DNA of 64,000 nucleotides. Origin: Rhodobacter sp. SY28-1 (GTDB lineage Bacteria > Pseudomonadota > Alphaproteobacteria > Rhodobacterales > Rhodobacteraceae). The notes under the pieces were generated by a model. The model ran no database searches. It worked only from the letters and a program-made list of their open reading frames with translations, and had not been told where the DNA came from. Within the stretch, counting starts at the first letter, position 1; each line of letters begins with the position of its first letter. The translations under genes and the position numbers were made by a program. This document shows, in pieces, positions 50,034 to 60,701 of this stretch. Location of the stretch: assembly GCF_005222785.1 (NCBI RefSeq), contig NZ_STGH01000003.1:620001-684000 (forward strand), written 5' to 3'.

Positions 50034-50133
50034 TTTTCTGTCCCTGCAGATTTTCACGGGCGTGCCCGTTTTGCAGGCAGTGCACGACCAGGACGCATGC
50101 CGCCGCACTGGAGCGGCCCGCGCTTTCGCGGCT

Positions 50134-50162
50134 TTTCAGCCTTCACCGGGTCGCGTATAAGC
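50134..50162 (+). promoter_or_regulatory. Predicted accB promoter
   Basis: TTTTCA at 50134-50139 and TATAAG at 50157-50162 with 17-bp spacing, 74 bp before the accB ATG. Confidence 0.4.
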
Positions 50163-50235
50163 GCCGGATACCAGACTGCGGGGGGCTAAGCCGCCCAACC
50201 GCGCGCGCCCAGGGCAGAGAAGAACAGAGGACCCG

Positions 50236-50730
50236 ATGAGCAAGCAGAACACCGACACCGATGTCGCCTTCATCTCGGCACTGGCCGAGCTTCTGAACAA
50301 GAACGACCTGACCGAACTGTCGGTGAAGCGGGAATATGGCGAGGACGACAGCCTGGAGGTCCGCGTCGTCAAGCAGGCGACTGTCGTGACGATGGCTGCG
50401 GCCCCTGCCCCCGTCGCCTATGCCCCGGCCCCTGCCGCTGCGCCCACGGCGGCTGCCCCAGCGGCAGCGCCTGCAAACGAGGACCCGGCCCAGCATCCAG
50501 GCGCCGTGACCTCGCCCATGGTCGGCACGGTCTACCTTGCCGCGGAACCCGGAGCCTCGCCCTTTGTCGCGGTCGGATCCCAGGTCAGCGAAGGCCAGAC
50601 CGTCCTTATCATCGAAGCGATGAAGACAATGAACCATATCCCTGCCCCGAAGGCAGGCACGGTGAAGCGCATCCTGGTCGAGGATGGCCACCCCGTCGAA
50701 TACGGCGCCCCCCTGATGATCATCGAATAA
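50236..50730 (+). CDS. accB: Acetyl-CoA carboxylase biotin carboxyl carrier protein
   Basis: A 164-residue BCCP. The N-terminal part ([20 protein letters not shown]) is conserved, a Pro/Ala linker spans about 53-85, and the biotinyl domain ends with [10 protein letters not shown], where Lys130 carries biotin. Thr replaces the usual second Met of EAMKMMN. It carries CO2 from AccC to the carboxyltransferase in the first step of fatty-acid synthesis. RBS AGAGGACC. Followed by accC after 13 bp. Confidence 0.96.
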   Translation: MSKQNTDTDVAFISALAELLNKNDLTELSVKREYGEDDSLEVRVVKQATVVTMAAAPAPVAYAPAPAAAPTAAAPAAAPANEDPAQHPGAVTSPMVGTVYLAAEPGASPFVAVGSQVSEGQTVLIIEAMKTMNHIPAPKAGTVKRILVEDGHPVEYGAPLMIIE

Positions 50731-50743
50731 GGGGCGAGAACCC

Positions 50744-52090
50744 ATGTTCGATAAAATCCTGATCGCCAACCGGGGGGAGATCGCCCTTCGCGTGATCCGT
50801 GCCGCCCGCGAGATGGGGATCAAATCGGTCGCCGTCCATTCCACCGCCGATACCGATGCGATGCATGTCCGCATGGCTGACGAATCCGTCTGCATTGGTC
50901 CTGCCCCCTCCTCTGCCAGCTATCTGTCGAAGGCCGCGATCATCTCGGCCTGCGAGATCACCGGCGCGCAAGCCGTTCATCCGGGCTACGGCTTCCTGTC
51001 GGAAAACGCGGCCTTCGCCCAGGCGCTTGAAGATCACGGCATCACCTTCATCGGCCCCAGCGCGGAACATATCCGCATCATGGGCGACAAGATCACCGCG
51101 AAGGAAACCGCCAAGGAGCTGGGCATCCCCGTGGTGCCGGGCAGTGATGGCGGCGTGCCGGACTTCGAGACGGCCAAGACTGTGGCCGACCAGATCGGCT
51201 ATCCGGTCATCATCAAGGCCACCGCCGGGGGCGGTGGGCGTGGGATGAAGGTCGCCAAGGACGCAAGCGAGCTTGAGATCGCCTTCCGCACCGCCCGGTC
51301 CGAGGCCAAGGCCGCCTTCGGCAACGACGAAGTCTACATGGAGAAATACCTCCAGCGTCCTCGCCATATCGAGATCCAGGTCTTCGGCGATGGCAAGGGT
51401 GGTGCGGTGCATCTGGGCGAGCGTGACTGTTCCTTGCAGCGCCGCCACCAGAAGGTGTTCGAGGAAGCCCCCGGCCCGGCCATCACGCCGAAGCTGCGGT
51501 CCGAGATCGGCATGATATGCGCCAACGCGATGAAAAAGCTGAAGTATATCGGCGCGGGCACGATCGAGTTCCTGTACGAGGACGGCAAGTTCTACTTCAT
51601 CGAGATGAACACCCGGCTGCAGGTGGAACACCCCGTCACCGAAGGCATCTTCGGTGTCGACCTCGTGCGCGAACAGATCCGCGTCGCCAGTGGCATGGAC
51701 CTGTCGTTCACGCAGGATGAGCTGGAGATCAACGGCCACTGCATCGAAGTCCGGATCAACGCCGAGAAGATCCCGGCCTTCAGCCCCTGCCCCGGCCGGA
51801 TCACCCAGTTCCATGCGCCGGGCGGTCTGGGTGTACGGATGGATTCTGCGATCTACGACGGCTACCGCATCCCGCCCTATTACGACAGCCTGATCGGCAA
51901 GCTGATCGTCCACGGCCGCGACCGGCCCGAGGCCTTGGCTCGGCTGAAGCGGGCCTTGTCCGAACTTATCATCGACGGCATCGACACCTCGATCCCGCTT
52001 TTCCACATGCTGCTGGCCGAGCCCGACATCCAGAACGGCGAATACAACATTCACTGGCTGGAAAAGTGGCTGGAGAAGCAGTTCGCCTGA
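50744..52090 (+). CDS. accC: Acetyl-CoA carboxylase biotin carboxylase subunit
   Basis: A 448-residue ATP-grasp enzyme that carboxylates the biotin of Acc[21 protein letters not shown] at the start, the glycine-rich loop GGGGRGMKV, and [14 protein letters not shown] with catalytic residues are intact. Full family length. Second gene of the accBC operon, followed by two stacked hairpins. Confidence 0.97.
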   Translation: MFDKILIANRGEIALRVIRAAREMGIKSVAVHSTADTDAMHVRMADESVCIGPAPSSASYLSKAAIISACEITGAQAVHPGYGFLSENAAFAQALEDHGITFIGPSAEHIRIMGDKITAKETAKELGIPVVPGSDGGVPDFETAKTVADQIGYPVIIKATAGGGGRGMKVAKDASELEIAFRTARSEAKAAFGNDEVYMEKYLQRPRHIEIQVFGDGKGGAVHLGERDCSLQRRHQKVFEEAPGPAITPKLRSEIGMICANAMKKLKYIGAGTIEFLYEDGKFYFIEMNTRLQVEHPVTEGIFGVDLVREQIRVASGMDLSFTQDELEINGHCIEVRINAEKIPAFSPCPGRITQFHAPGGLGVRMDSAIYDGYRIPPYYDSLIGKLIVHGRDRPEALARLKRALSELIIDGIDTSIPLFHMLLAEPDIQNGEYNIHWLEKWLEKQFA

Positions 52091-52123
52091 GTTGAAGGGG
52101 CGTCCGGTGTCGGGCGCCCTACC

Positions 52124-52169
52124 GCAAAAGTTTCTGAAAACTTTTGCAAAATCCTTTGAAGGATTTTGC
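52124..52169. promoter_or_regulatory. Tandem hairpins between accC and aat
   Basis: Hairpin 1: GCAAAAGTTT (52124-52133), CTGA loop, AAACTTTTGC (52138-52147). Hairpin 2: GCAAAATCCTT (52146-52156), TG, AAGGATTTTGC (52159-52169). They share two bases, so the stems abut or compete. The AAGGA that best serves as the aat RBS (52159-52163) lies in the right arm of hairpin 2. May end accBC transcription, limit aat translation, or both. Confidence 0.7.
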
Positions 52170-52170
52170 G

Positions 52171-52848
52171 GTGCACGGGACAGCCGACGAGATCACTCCC
52201 GACATCCTGCTTCGCGCCTATGCGATGGGCATCTTCCCGATGTCCGACGGGCGCGACGACCCCGAGATCCACTGGGTTGACCCGCGCCACCGGGGGATCC
52301 TGCCGCTGGACGGGTTCCACATCTCGCGGTCGCTGGCCAAATGCATCCGGTCCGGCCGGTTCCGCATCACGACGGATACCGCCTTTGACGCGGTGGTCGA
52401 GGCCTGCGCCGACCGGGGGGAGACCTGGATCAGCCGGCGCATCCAGCGGCTTTACCTGCAGCTTCACCGGCTGGGTTTTGCCCACAGCCTCGAGGTCTGG
52501 GAGGGCGAGGCCCTGGTAGGCGGGGTCTATGGCGTGACGCTGGGCGCGGCGTTCTTTGGCGAAAGCATGTTCTCGCGCCGGACCGATGCGTCGAAGGTAG
52601 CGCTGGCGCATGCTGTGCATCGCCTGCGGGCCGGGGGGTTCCGGCTGTTCGACACGCAGTTCCTGACGCCGCATCTGGCCTCGCTGGGCGGCAAGGAGAT
52701 TCCGCGCGCCGAGTATCATCGGCTGCTGGCCGAGGCTGTGGCAAATAGTGCGGCCTTCGATCCGGCGGGCTATTCGCCTTCGGCGGGATCGGTGGCCTCG
52801 GGCGCCGGGGCTTCGGGCAGAACGCAGGACAGGACCCAGACGTCATAG
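52171..52848 (+). CDS. aat: Leucyl/phenylalanyl-tRNA--protein transferase
   Basis: A 225-residue enzyme that adds Leu or Phe from tRNA to N-terminal Arg/Lys of proteins, marking them for the N-degron (ClpAP) pathway. [60 protein letters not shown] and [20 protein letters not shown] match the family. Start chosen as GTG 52171 with AAGGA seven bases upstream; TTG 52144 is less likely because it lies inside a hairpin. Its C-terminus overlaps the convergent DUF2155 gene by 79 bp. Confidence 0.9.
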   Translation: MHGTADEITPDILLRAYAMGIFPMSDGRDDPEIHWVDPRHRGILPLDGFHISRSLAKCIRSGRFRITTDTAFDAVVEACADRGETWISRRIQRLYLQLHRLGFAHSLEVWEGEALVGGVYGVTLGAAFFGESMFSRRTDASKVALAHAVHRLRAGGFRLFDTQFLTPHLASLGGKEIPRAEYHRLLAEAVANSAAFDPAGYSPSAGSVASGAGASGRTQDRTQTS

Positions 52849-53174
52849 CGCGGATGGTCCAGCGCCGACAACGCGGGCGAAGAGGCGAGCATCCAGCCGG
52901 TGAACAGAGGCGTCTCGGTCGCCACTTCCAGGATGGTCAGATGCGCCTCGGCATCCGAGGCAGGGTTGCCGGTCGGATAGCGGCAGCTGTCGAGTTGCAC
53001 CACCAGACGGCCAAACTTGGCCGACTGCCCGCGCGACAGGGTAACGTCGCCGGTCTCGCTGGTCAGCTTGTCGAGGAACCGCAGCGCGGCGCCGTCGGAT
53101 TCGGTGAATTCCGGCGCGGCCTCTTGCGCCTGGGCGGGAAGCACCAAAGCGAGCAGCAGGACAAGCGCCCTCAT
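52770..53174 (-). CDS. DUF2155 periplasmic protein
   Basis: A 134-residue protein with signal peptide [56 protein letters not shown] and [20 protein letters not shown] are the DUF2155 blocks; Pro/Ala/Glu-rich tail. Its two Cys could form a disulfide. In alphaproteobacteria it follows mlaD and NDUFA12, as here, with a 4-bp overlap. Function unknown. Confidence 0.87.
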   Translation of the reverse strand: MRALVLLLALVLPAQAQEAAPEFTESDGAALRFLDKLTSETGDVTLSRGQSAKFGRLVVQLDSCRYPTGNPASDAEAHLTILEVATETPLFTGWMLASSPALSALDHPRYDVWVLSCVLPEAPAPEATDPAEGE

Positions 53175-53647
53175 GGCGTCGTGGTTCCCTCGGCCGGGGC
53201 ACTGCCATCGCCGCCACTTGCGAATTTCATCAGCAGGTTGATCAGGCTGACCGCGCCCTGGGTGTCCTCGATCTCGCCGCCCGGTTCCAGGCTTTCCAGC
53301 GCGCCGCCGGGTTGGACCTCGACAAACGTGCCACCCAGAAGGCCCTCGGAGGAGATCAGGATGGTCGAATCGACCGGGACCGCGACGTCCTTGCGCATCG
53401 AGATCGTGGCATCGGCAAAGTAGGTTTCCGGGTTGAGCCTGAGGTCGGTTACGGTGCCGACCTTGACGCCCGCAAGACGCACATCGGTGCCGATGCTGAC
53501 GCCCTCGACCGAGCGGAAGCTGGCGGTCAGCGGATAGCTGTCGGACTGGGTCCCGATCCCCGCCCCGCGCGCGGCGTAAAGCGTGAAGCCCAAGGCCACG
53601 GCCAGAACCGCCGCCCCGGCCAGGATTTCTGCGCGTTCGTAAGCCAT
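53171..53647 (-). CDS. mlaD: MlaD-family (MCE domain) lipid-transport protein
   Basis: A 158-residue inner-membrane-anchored protein with one helix (EILAGAAVLAVALGFTLYAA) and an MCE domain (TASFRSVEGVSIGTDVRLAG, VGTVTDLRLNPETY). MlaD forms a hexameric ring that carries phospholipid between membranes to keep outer-membrane asymmetry. MlaE and MlaF are not nearby, as is common in this group. TAATG overlap with NDUFA12; coupled to DUF2155. Confidence 0.88.
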   Translation of the reverse strand: MAYERAEILAGAAVLAVALGFTLYAARGAGIGTQSDSYPLTASFRSVEGVSIGTDVRLAGVKVGTVTDLRLNPETYFADATISMRKDVAVPVDSTILISSEGLLGGTFVEVQPGGALESLEPGGEIEDTQGAVSLINLLMKFASGGDGSAPAEGTTTP

Positions 53648-54021
53648 TACTCGGGCTGCCAGGCCTCGTAGTCGGCCCGTGCGACGGGCGCGGCGCGACG
53701 GATGGACCCTGGGGGCACATAGGCGGCCTCGGTGCCGGTCAGGTTCTCCTGATGCGGCTTTTCCCAGGCCTTGTGCTTGAGCGGAGCCTTGGTCGGCGGT
53801 TCATCCCAGGTGTGGTGCAGCCAGCCATGCCAGTCGGGCGAGACGCGGGAAGCCTCCATCTCGCCGTTGTAGATCACCCAGCGCCGCTTGCCGTCGCGGG
53901 TCTGATAGAAGGTGTTGCCCGCGTCATCCTGGCCCACCTTGACGCCCTTGCGCGAGGTGAAGATCTGGGTGCCGATGGTCTGGCTGTTCCACCAGGTCAG
54001 CAGGCGCTTGAGGAAATACAT
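53647..54021 (-). CDS. NADH:ubiquinone oxidoreductase subunit NDUFA12
   Basis: A 124-residue homologue of the mitochondrial B17.2/NDUFA12 accessory subunit of complex I, found in alphaproteobacteria. [51 protein letters not shown] and [12 protein letters not shown] are highly characteristic. It stabilises the peripheral arm. Start at 54021; upstream in-frame Met codons give a less likely basic extension. Confidence 0.94.
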   Translation of the reverse strand: MYFLKRLLTWWNSQTIGTQIFTSRKGVKVGQDDAGNTFYQTRDGKRRWVIYNGEMEASRVSPDWHGWLHHTWDEPPTKAPLKHKAWEKPHQENLTGTEAAYVPPGSIRRAAPVARADYEAWQPE

Positions 54022-54101
54022 GGGTGGCCTCCGTTTGCGGCACTTATGCCGGAAGCGGAAAGAAAGGTCTAGGGCGGGCAAGGCAAAGTTGCGGCAAGCC
54101 G

Positions 54102-54620
54102 CTAGGGTCGGGCGGGCCCGTAACTCAGGTAGGCGGCAAGGCGCACCTCCGGTGCATAGAGCTGCATGACGCCCTTGCGCCAGTCGCGGATGACGAAGTT
54201 GCCTGGCTGCTCCAGCGAGCTGCCCAGGTAGAGGATGGTATCGGCGTCGATCAGATGGCCGCAGGTTTCCAGCAGGTCGGGGGCCGAGGCCAGCTTCATC
54301 CGTTCCGGCGTTTCGCGCCAGCGGCCGCCGATGACGAACCGCCCGTCAGCGCTGCGGGTCTGCTTGGGTGGTTCGGACGGTGCATCTGCGGACAGGCGGA
54401 CGACCACCACCAGGCAGGAGTCCTTGACGAGATTGCTGGAATAGTCGGTCGCCGATACGACGACGCTGTCGAACGGAACGATGCCATGGAATGCCGACGA
54501 AAAGTCCCGGCCGCCGATCGAACGGTTGATGGATTCGAGATAGGACAGCGGAGAGCGGCCAAGCCCAGCGTAAAGGAGGACAAAGGCCCCCAGCACCGTT
54601 ACCGTCACAACCCGCAGCAT
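54102..54620 (-). CDS. Hypothetical membrane-anchored protein (172 aa)
   Basis: A protein with one N-terminal membrane anchor or signal ([20 protein letters not shown]), then a mixed domain: [40 protein letters not shown] and [20 protein letters not shown]. Two Cys in the mature part. It lies 37 bp after clpX on the same strand and may be read from it. No family recognised. Confidence 0.65.
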   Translation of the reverse strand: MLRVVTVTVLGAFVLLYAGLGRSPLSYLESINRSIGGRDFSSAFHGIVPFDSVVVSATDYSSNLVKDSCLVVVVRLSADAPSEPPKQTRSADGRFVIGGRWRETPERMKLASAPDLLETCGHLIDADTILYLGSSLEQPGNFVIRDWRKGVMQLYAPEVRLAAYLSYGPARP

Positions 54621-54657
54621 GGTCCCGCCTTGAAAGGACCGCGGCGAAAGGCCCGGA

Positions 54658-55920
<1,263 letters not shown>

Positions 55921-56049
55921 CCGCAGTCCTCTAACTTTTCACCCAAATCCCTGCGTCGCAGGGCCGGTGTCTTGTGGGTAAGTTTAGGCCAACCCCCAAG
56001 GCACCACAATCCGAAAAACCCAACCGGAAACTCGGCGGGAAAAGGGGCG

Positions 56050-56682
56050 TCATTTCGACGTATCGTCGGCCTTTCCACGGCTTTCCAGAATCTGGTCGAT
56101 CAGGCCCCAGGCCTTGGCATCTTCGGCCGACATGAAGTTGTCGCGTTCCAGCGCGGCCTCGACCGTCTCATAGTCGTTGCCGGTGTGCTTGACGTAGATC
56201 TCGTTCAACCGACGCTTCAGCTTTTCGGTTTCGCGGGCGTGGATCATGATGTCGGTGGCCTGGCCCTGGTAGCCGCCCGAGGGCTGGTGGACCATTACGC
56301 GGCTGTTCGGGAGAGAGAAGCGCATCCCCTTTTCGCCCGCGGTCAGCAGCAGCGAGCCCATCGAGGCCGCCTGGCCGATCACCAGGGTCGAAACCTTGGG
56401 GCGGATGTACTGCATGGTGTCGTAGATCGACAGACCCGAGGTCACAACGCCGCCGGGCGAGTTGATATACATCGAGATTTCCTTGGTCGGGTTTTCCGAT
56501 TCAAGGAACAGAAGCTGGGCGCAGATCAGGCTGGACATGCCGTCATGCACCGGGCCGCCCAGGAAGATGATCCGTTCCTTCAGCATGCGGCTGAAGATGT
56601 CATAGGCGCGTTCGCCCCGGCTCGTCTGTTCGACGACCATGGGGACGAGCGTGTTCATGTAATGGTCAACGGGATCGCGCAT
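56050..56682 (-). CDS. clpP: ATP-dependent Clp protease proteolytic subunit ClpP
   Basis: A 210-residue serine protease forming a double heptamer. Catalytic triad: Ser107 in [10 protein letters not shown], His132 in VMVHQPSGG, Asp181 in ERDNFMSA. N-terminal propeptide-like [20 protein letters not shown] is typical for alphaproteobacteria. First gene of clpP-clpX. Confidence 0.97.
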   Translation of the reverse strand: MRDPVDHYMNTLVPMVVEQTSRGERAYDIFSRMLKERIIFLGGPVHDGMSSLICAQLLFLESENPTKEISMYINSPGGVVTSGLSIYDTMQYIRPKVSTLVIGQAASMGSLLLTAGEKGMRFSLPNSRVMVHQPSGGYQGQATDIMIHARETEKLKRRLNEIYVKHTGNDYETVEAALERDNFMSAEDAKAWGLIDQILESRGKADDTSK

Positions 56683-56739
56683 CGGTGCCTGCCTCTTTCA
56701 GTCGCTCGAGGAATATCGTCGAATGTATTGCCAGAGTCT

Positions 56740-56765
56740 TAGTGGGGTGAAACGGGGGCTGCAAG
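56740..56765 (-). promoter_or_regulatory. Possible heat-shock (sigma32-type) promoter of clpP
   Basis: Read on the minus strand: CTTGCAG (56765-56759), 11-bp spacer, CCCCACTA (56747-56740), near the CTTGAAA-N11-16-CCCCATNT consensus. clpP is commonly RpoH-controlled. Spacing is at the short limit. Confidence 0.35.
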
Positions 56766-56837
56766 GGCACCTCCCTGCGATTTGGGTCTGCACCTGTGCG
56801 GCCTTGAAACCGGGGCTTGCTGCCCTAAACCCCACTG

Positions 56838-58004
56838 ATGTTCACACCCAACCGCGCCGCAGGCCTTGATCGCCTGTCCGACTTCCTGCCCCGCGCAGGC
56901 CGCGACTATGCCCAACTTCGCAATCTCGACCTGCCCGGCCATCCGCATGTCTCGACCCTGTCACCCTGGCTGCGGCACCGACTGGTGACCGAGGCCGAGG
57001 TGGTGGATGCGGTTCTGCGCCGCCATCCCCAGGGGGCGGAGAAGTTCCTGGCCGAGGTCTGGTGGCGGACCTACTGGAAGGGCTGGCTGGAGTTGCGGCC
57101 GGGGGTCTGGTCGGCCTACCGCCAGGAGGTGCAGGCGGGGTTGAACCGGTTGGCGGTGGAACCGGGCCTGGCAGCACGGGCCGAGGCGGCAATGCTGGGC
57201 GAGACGGGGATCGAGGGGTTCGACGACTGGGCGCGGGAGCTGGTGGCGACGGGCTATCTGCACAACCACGCGCGGATGTGGTTCGCCTCGATCTGGATCT
57301 TCACCCTGCGGCTGCCGTGGGAACTGGGGGCGGATTTCTTCCTCCGACACCTTATCGACGGCGATCCGGCGTCAAACACCCTGTCCTGGCGCTGGGTCGC
57401 GGGGCTGCACACGCCGGGCAAGACCTATCTGGCGACGGCAGAGAACATCGCGAAGAACACGCGCGGACGGTTCCGCCCCGAGGGACTGGCACCCGAGGCC
57501 CCTGCCCTGCCGATGCTTCCGGTTCCCGCCCCGCGCGTGGCCCCCGAGGGCGACCGGCTGGACCCCACGGCCCCCAGCCTGCTGTTGGTCACGGAAGAGG
57601 ACCTGTCGCCCGAGTTCCTGCTGGATCAGGGGCTTCATCCAACGGGCGTTGCCGTCCTGACCGATGTCGCGGGTCGCTCGCCCTTGCCGGTGGCCGAACC
57701 GGTGCACCGCTTCACGGAAGGCGCGATCCGGGACGCACTCGCACGCCTTGGCGCCCCGGACGCGCCGCGCTTTTCGCCCGGACACCTGCCCGCCCTTTTG
57801 CGCCTTGCCACAGAGGCGGGTGCGACACAGATTGTGACCCCCTACGCCCCGACCGGCCCCGTTGCCAGTGCCCTGAACGACCTGGCCCGTTTGGCCGAGC
57901 CGCAGGGACTGACCCTGACCCGCATCCTGCGCGACCATGACCGCCTGGCGTGGCCACATGCCACGCACGGCTTCTTCCGGTTCCGCGAGGCGGTGATGGG
58001 CTAG
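56838..58004 (+). CDS. Cryptochrome/photolyase-like protein with N-terminal FAD domain (domain order swapped)
   Basis: A 388-residue protein. Residues 1-215 look like the helical FAD domain that is normally C-terminal in photolyases: STLSPWLRHRLVTEAEVV, EVWWRTYWKGWLELRPG, ELVATGYLHNHARMWFASIW and DPASNTLSWRWVAGLHTPGK. Residues about 230-388 are a separate alpha/beta domain (PSLLLVTEEDLSPEFLLDQG, ATQIVTPYAPTGPVASALND, LAWPHATHGFFRF). The usual N-terminal antenna domain is absent. Isolated gene divergent from clpP. DNA repair or light sensing is inferred only. Confidence 0.85.
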   Translation: MFTPNRAAGLDRLSDFLPRAGRDYAQLRNLDLPGHPHVSTLSPWLRHRLVTEAEVVDAVLRRHPQGAEKFLAEVWWRTYWKGWLELRPGVWSAYRQEVQAGLNRLAVEPGLAARAEAAMLGETGIEGFDDWARELVATGYLHNHARMWFASIWIFTLRLPWELGADFFLRHLIDGDPASNTLSWRWVAGLHTPGKTYLATAENIAKNTRGRFRPEGLAPEAPALPMLPVPAPRVAPEGDRLDPTAPSLLLVTEEDLSPEFLLDQGLHPTGVAVLTDVAGRSPLPVAEPVHRFTEGAIRDALARLGAPDAPRFSPGHLPALLRLATEAGATQIVTPYAPTGPVASALNDLARLAEPQGLTLTRILRDHDRLAWPHATHGFFRFREAVMG

Positions 58005-58014
58005 CGGCCCGCCC

Positions 58015-58626
58015 TTACCGGAAGGTGCGCGCCGCCAGCAGGACCCGTGCGGTGGCTGTCAGCAGACACAGAACCCCAAAGACCCAGGCCAGGGGCGCAA
58101 ACAGCGCGGGCCAGAGCGCAAGGATGACGAAGAAGAGGATCGTCTCTGTCCCCTCCATCAGCCCGGCAGTGAAATACAGCGACTTCTCGCCCCGGCTGCG
58201 GGTTTCCAGCCCCTTCTTTTCGGCCAGGATCGCATAGCCAAGGAAGGTCGCGGCGTTGACGTAGAAGCTGAACAAGAGGAAGGCCCCCGCCACGCCGTTT
58301 GCCGACGGGTCGTGCAGCACGAAGGCCAGCGGCACCGCGCCGTAGAAGGCGAAGTCGCAGACGATGTCGAGGAAGCCGCCGAAATCGGTCTTGCCCCGCG
58401 CCCGCGCCACCGCGCCATCCAGCCCGTCGGCCAGGCGGCTGGCCAGCAGCACCAGAGCGACCCAGACGCCCGACCAACCCGCCGCGATCAGCCCCGCCGC
58501 AGCCAGCCCCAGTGCCAGCCCGGCAAGGGTAACCGTATTTGCCGAGGCCCCGCGTGCTGCCAGCCAGCGCCCGCTTTCGTTCAATGGGGCGTCGATCACC
58601 CCGCGCATCAAACCGTCCAGCATCAC
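58015..58626 (-). CDS. CDP-alcohol phosphatidyltransferase family protein
   Basis: A 203-residue integral membrane enzyme of the CDP-alcohol phosphatidyltransferase family, which makes phospholipids from CDP-diacylglycerol and an alcohol. The signature D-x2-D-G-x2-A-R...G-x3-D-x3-D is intact in ADGLDGAVARARGKTDFGGF and LDIVCD. Five to six helices. It is not clearly PgsA or PssA; substrate unknown. Confidence 0.9.
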   Translation of the reverse strand: MMLDGLMRGVIDAPLNESGRWLAARGASANTVTLAGLALGLAAAGLIAAGWSGVWVALVLLASRLADGLDGAVARARGKTDFGGFLDIVCDFAFYGAVPLAFVLHDPSANGVAGAFLLFSFYVNAATFLGYAILAEKKGLETRSRGEKSLYFTAGLMEGTETILFFVILALWPALFAPLAWVFGVLCLLTATARVLLAARTFR

Positions 58627-58846
58627 CCACCCTCGCTCCGGCCCATCCTTTCCGGTTGTCCCGCCCGAGGGAAGTCAACTTTCCGCGGGTTTCTGCCGAT
58701 CGCTTGGCCAGACTTTGCCTACTCGACCGGAAGATGAATGCATTGGATGACAATTCTCGCGTAAATCACCAATTGTGCTACATTCTGCCAGATTCTGGCC
58801 CAACTGGTCTGGAATCTGGAAATGTGCCTTACGCTGGGGAGCTGCC

Positions 58847-59335
58847 ATGTTTCTGCGCCTGACGTTTGCGGCGGTTGCCGCTTCTGCAATGATCTGCCTT
58901 GGTGCCGCGGCACAGGCTGGATGCTCGATCCCGTCGAACGCCGATGCGTTGCAGAAGGAGCTGCTGAGCCACCTGAACGCCGAACGCAAGGCGCGCGGGC
59001 TATCGGCGCTGACGCTGTCGGCCAAACTGGACAAGGCCGCCCAAGGCCATGCCTGCGACAATGCCAAGCGCAAGTCGATCAGCCACACCTCGTCGGACGG
59101 CGGCACGCTGAAGACTCGGCTGCGCCGCGCAGGCTATTCCTTCCGGACCGCCGCCGAAAACACCGGACGCGGTTTTGGCAGCGGCGCCCGCGCGGTGGAA
59201 TGGTGGATGAATTCGCCCAAGCACAAGGACAACATCCTGTTGCGCAAGGCCCGGGAAGTGGGCGTCGGCATTGCGCTGAGCCCGGCCCCCGACAACAAGC
59301 TGCACTGGATCATCGTGGTCGGCGCGTCGAAGTAA
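58847..59335 (+). CDS. CAP-domain (SCP/PR1-like) secreted protein
   Basis: A 162-residue protein with signal peptide MFLRLTFAAVAASAMICLGA (ending AAAQA). The CAP fold follows: LLSHLNAERKARGLSALTLS, KLDKAAQGHACDNAKRKSIS, AENTGRGFGSGARAVEWWMN and SPKHKDNILLRKAREVGVGI. The putative site residues His (HACD, ISHTS) and Glu (AEN) are kept. It is a cysteine-poor bacterial form of the family, likely periplasmic or secreted. Start 58847 is the first with a sensible signal peptide. Confidence 0.88.
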   Translation: MFLRLTFAAVAASAMICLGAAAQAGCSIPSNADALQKELLSHLNAERKARGLSALTLSAKLDKAAQGHACDNAKRKSISHTSSDGGTLKTRLRRAGYSFRTAAENTGRGFGSGARAVEWWMNSPKHKDNILLRKAREVGVGIALSPAPDNKLHWIIVVGASK

Positions 59336-60643
59336 TCAGCGCGCGATCACCAGTTCGACCTTCAACCCGCCAAGGGACTCGCTTTCCGACAACCGCAAGG
59401 CCCCGCCGTGGCTAAGCGCGATGTCGGACGCGATCGACAGCCCAAGCCCGACCCCCGCACCGCGATTGGGATCGCGTGAGGCGTCGAGCCGGGTGAAGGG
59501 ACGCAACGCTTCGTCGCGACGGCCTGCCGGAATGCCCGGCCCGTCATCCTCGACGACAATGCGCAGGCTTCGGTCCTGAAACACCAGGCGCAGCTCGACC
59601 CGGCTGCCAAAGCGCTGCGCATTGCTGACCAGGTTCTCGACCGCCCGCACGATGGCCTGCGGGCGCATCATCACCGGCTCTGCCTGCCCCTCGACCCCGG
59701 CGAAGTGCGCTCCGGCCCGGTCCGCCACGCCCCGGACCAGAGCGACCGCGTCGGTCGGCTCAGACCCCTCCATTGCATCGCCACGCACGAAGGCCAGAAA
59801 CTCGTCGACCATCCGCTCCATCTGCATGACATCCGCCTGCAGGGCCGCGACTTCGGGGTCCTCGGGCAACAGCGACAGTGCAAGACGCATCCGGGTCAGG
59901 GGCGTGCGCAAGTCATGGCTGACCCCGGACAGCATCAGGGTCCGCTGCTCGATCTGCCGTTCAATCCGGGCCCGCATGTCCAGAAACGCCCGACCTGCAG
60001 CCCGCACCTCCAACGCGCCGCGCGGGCGGTACATCACCGTCCTGCCCTTCCCGAATTCCTCGGCCGCTTCGGCAAGCTTGGTGATCGGGCGCAACTGCCG
60101 ACGCAGGAAGTAATAGGCGATGACCGTCAGAAGGATCGAGGCAAAGATCATCAGCACGATCAGCTGGTGCGGGTTGGTCGCCGACATCCGCCGCCGACTG
60201 ACCTCGGCCTGAACCGGACCAAGGGGACTGTCGAAACGCAGCCTGACCATGCGCTCCTCATCCGTCAGGTCGACCGCCACCAGGCCCGGCAACCGGTCGT
60301 GCAAAGTGGTGATGATCGTGTTGCCGGACAGATCGATCAGGTTCTTCCGGTCCGCCAGGGGCGCGTCCGCCCCCGCAGGCAGGGTCAGGGTGATCTCCAG
60401 TGCCTCAGCCAGGGGTGTCACCCGGGCGCGGGCGGCTTCCAGGGACGGGCTGGCAGCGATTTCGTCCATCAGGAAGCGCAGGTCGATCGCGACCCCTTGC
60501 GTCATCTGCCCAGTCACGTCTTCATAGAAGCGCTGGATGAACTCGGTCGAGAAAACCAGCTGAATGGCAAGGATCGGCACGATCAGGATCAGCGCCGCGC
60601 GGCCGTAAAGGCCCCTGGGAAGGATACGTTGAACGACCGACAT
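59336..60643 (-). CDS. EnvZ-like membrane sensor histidine kinase
   Basis: A 435-residue kinase with two membrane helices (ALILIVPILAIQLVFSTEF near 17 and LIVLMIFASILLTVIAYYFL near 160), a periplasmic loop between, HAMP (RRQLRPITKLAEAAEEFGKG), HisKA with SGVSHDLRTPLTRMRLALSL and HATPase with NLVSNAQRF, EDDGPGIP and GVGLGLSIASDIA. HDLRTPLTRMRL is the EnvZ-type H box. No response regulator sits beside it. Start at 60643; the frame beyond is antisense to the MBL gene. Confidence 0.92.
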   Translation of the reverse strand: MSVVQRILPRGLYGRAALILIVPILAIQLVFSTEFIQRFYEDVTGQMTQGVAIDLRFLMDEIAASPSLEAARARVTPLAEALEITLTLPAGADAPLADRKNLIDLSGNTIITTLHDRLPGLVAVDLTDEERMVRLRFDSPLGPVQAEVSRRRMSATNPHQLIVLMIFASILLTVIAYYFLRRQLRPITKLAEAAEEFGKGRTVMYRPRGALEVRAAGRAFLDMRARIERQIEQRTLMLSGVSHDLRTPLTRMRLALSLLPEDPEVAALQADVMQMERMVDEFLAFVRGDAMEGSEPTDAVALVRGVADRAGAHFAGVEGQAEPVMMRPQAIVRAVENLVSNAQRFGSRVELRLVFQDRSLRIVVEDDGPGIPAGRRDEALRPFTRLDASRDPNRGAGVGLGLSIASDIALSHGGALRLSESESLGGLKVELVIAR

Positions 60644-60701
60644 CACTGCCAAGCCTAACCGCCCCCCGCTTCTTTGGAAAGCCACCCGACCGGAACGCCG
60701 A

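Noticed and set aside
48027-50189. 720-codon plus-strand frame
   Set aside because: Antisense to dedA and preT; composition of a shadow frame, no RBS, no domain.
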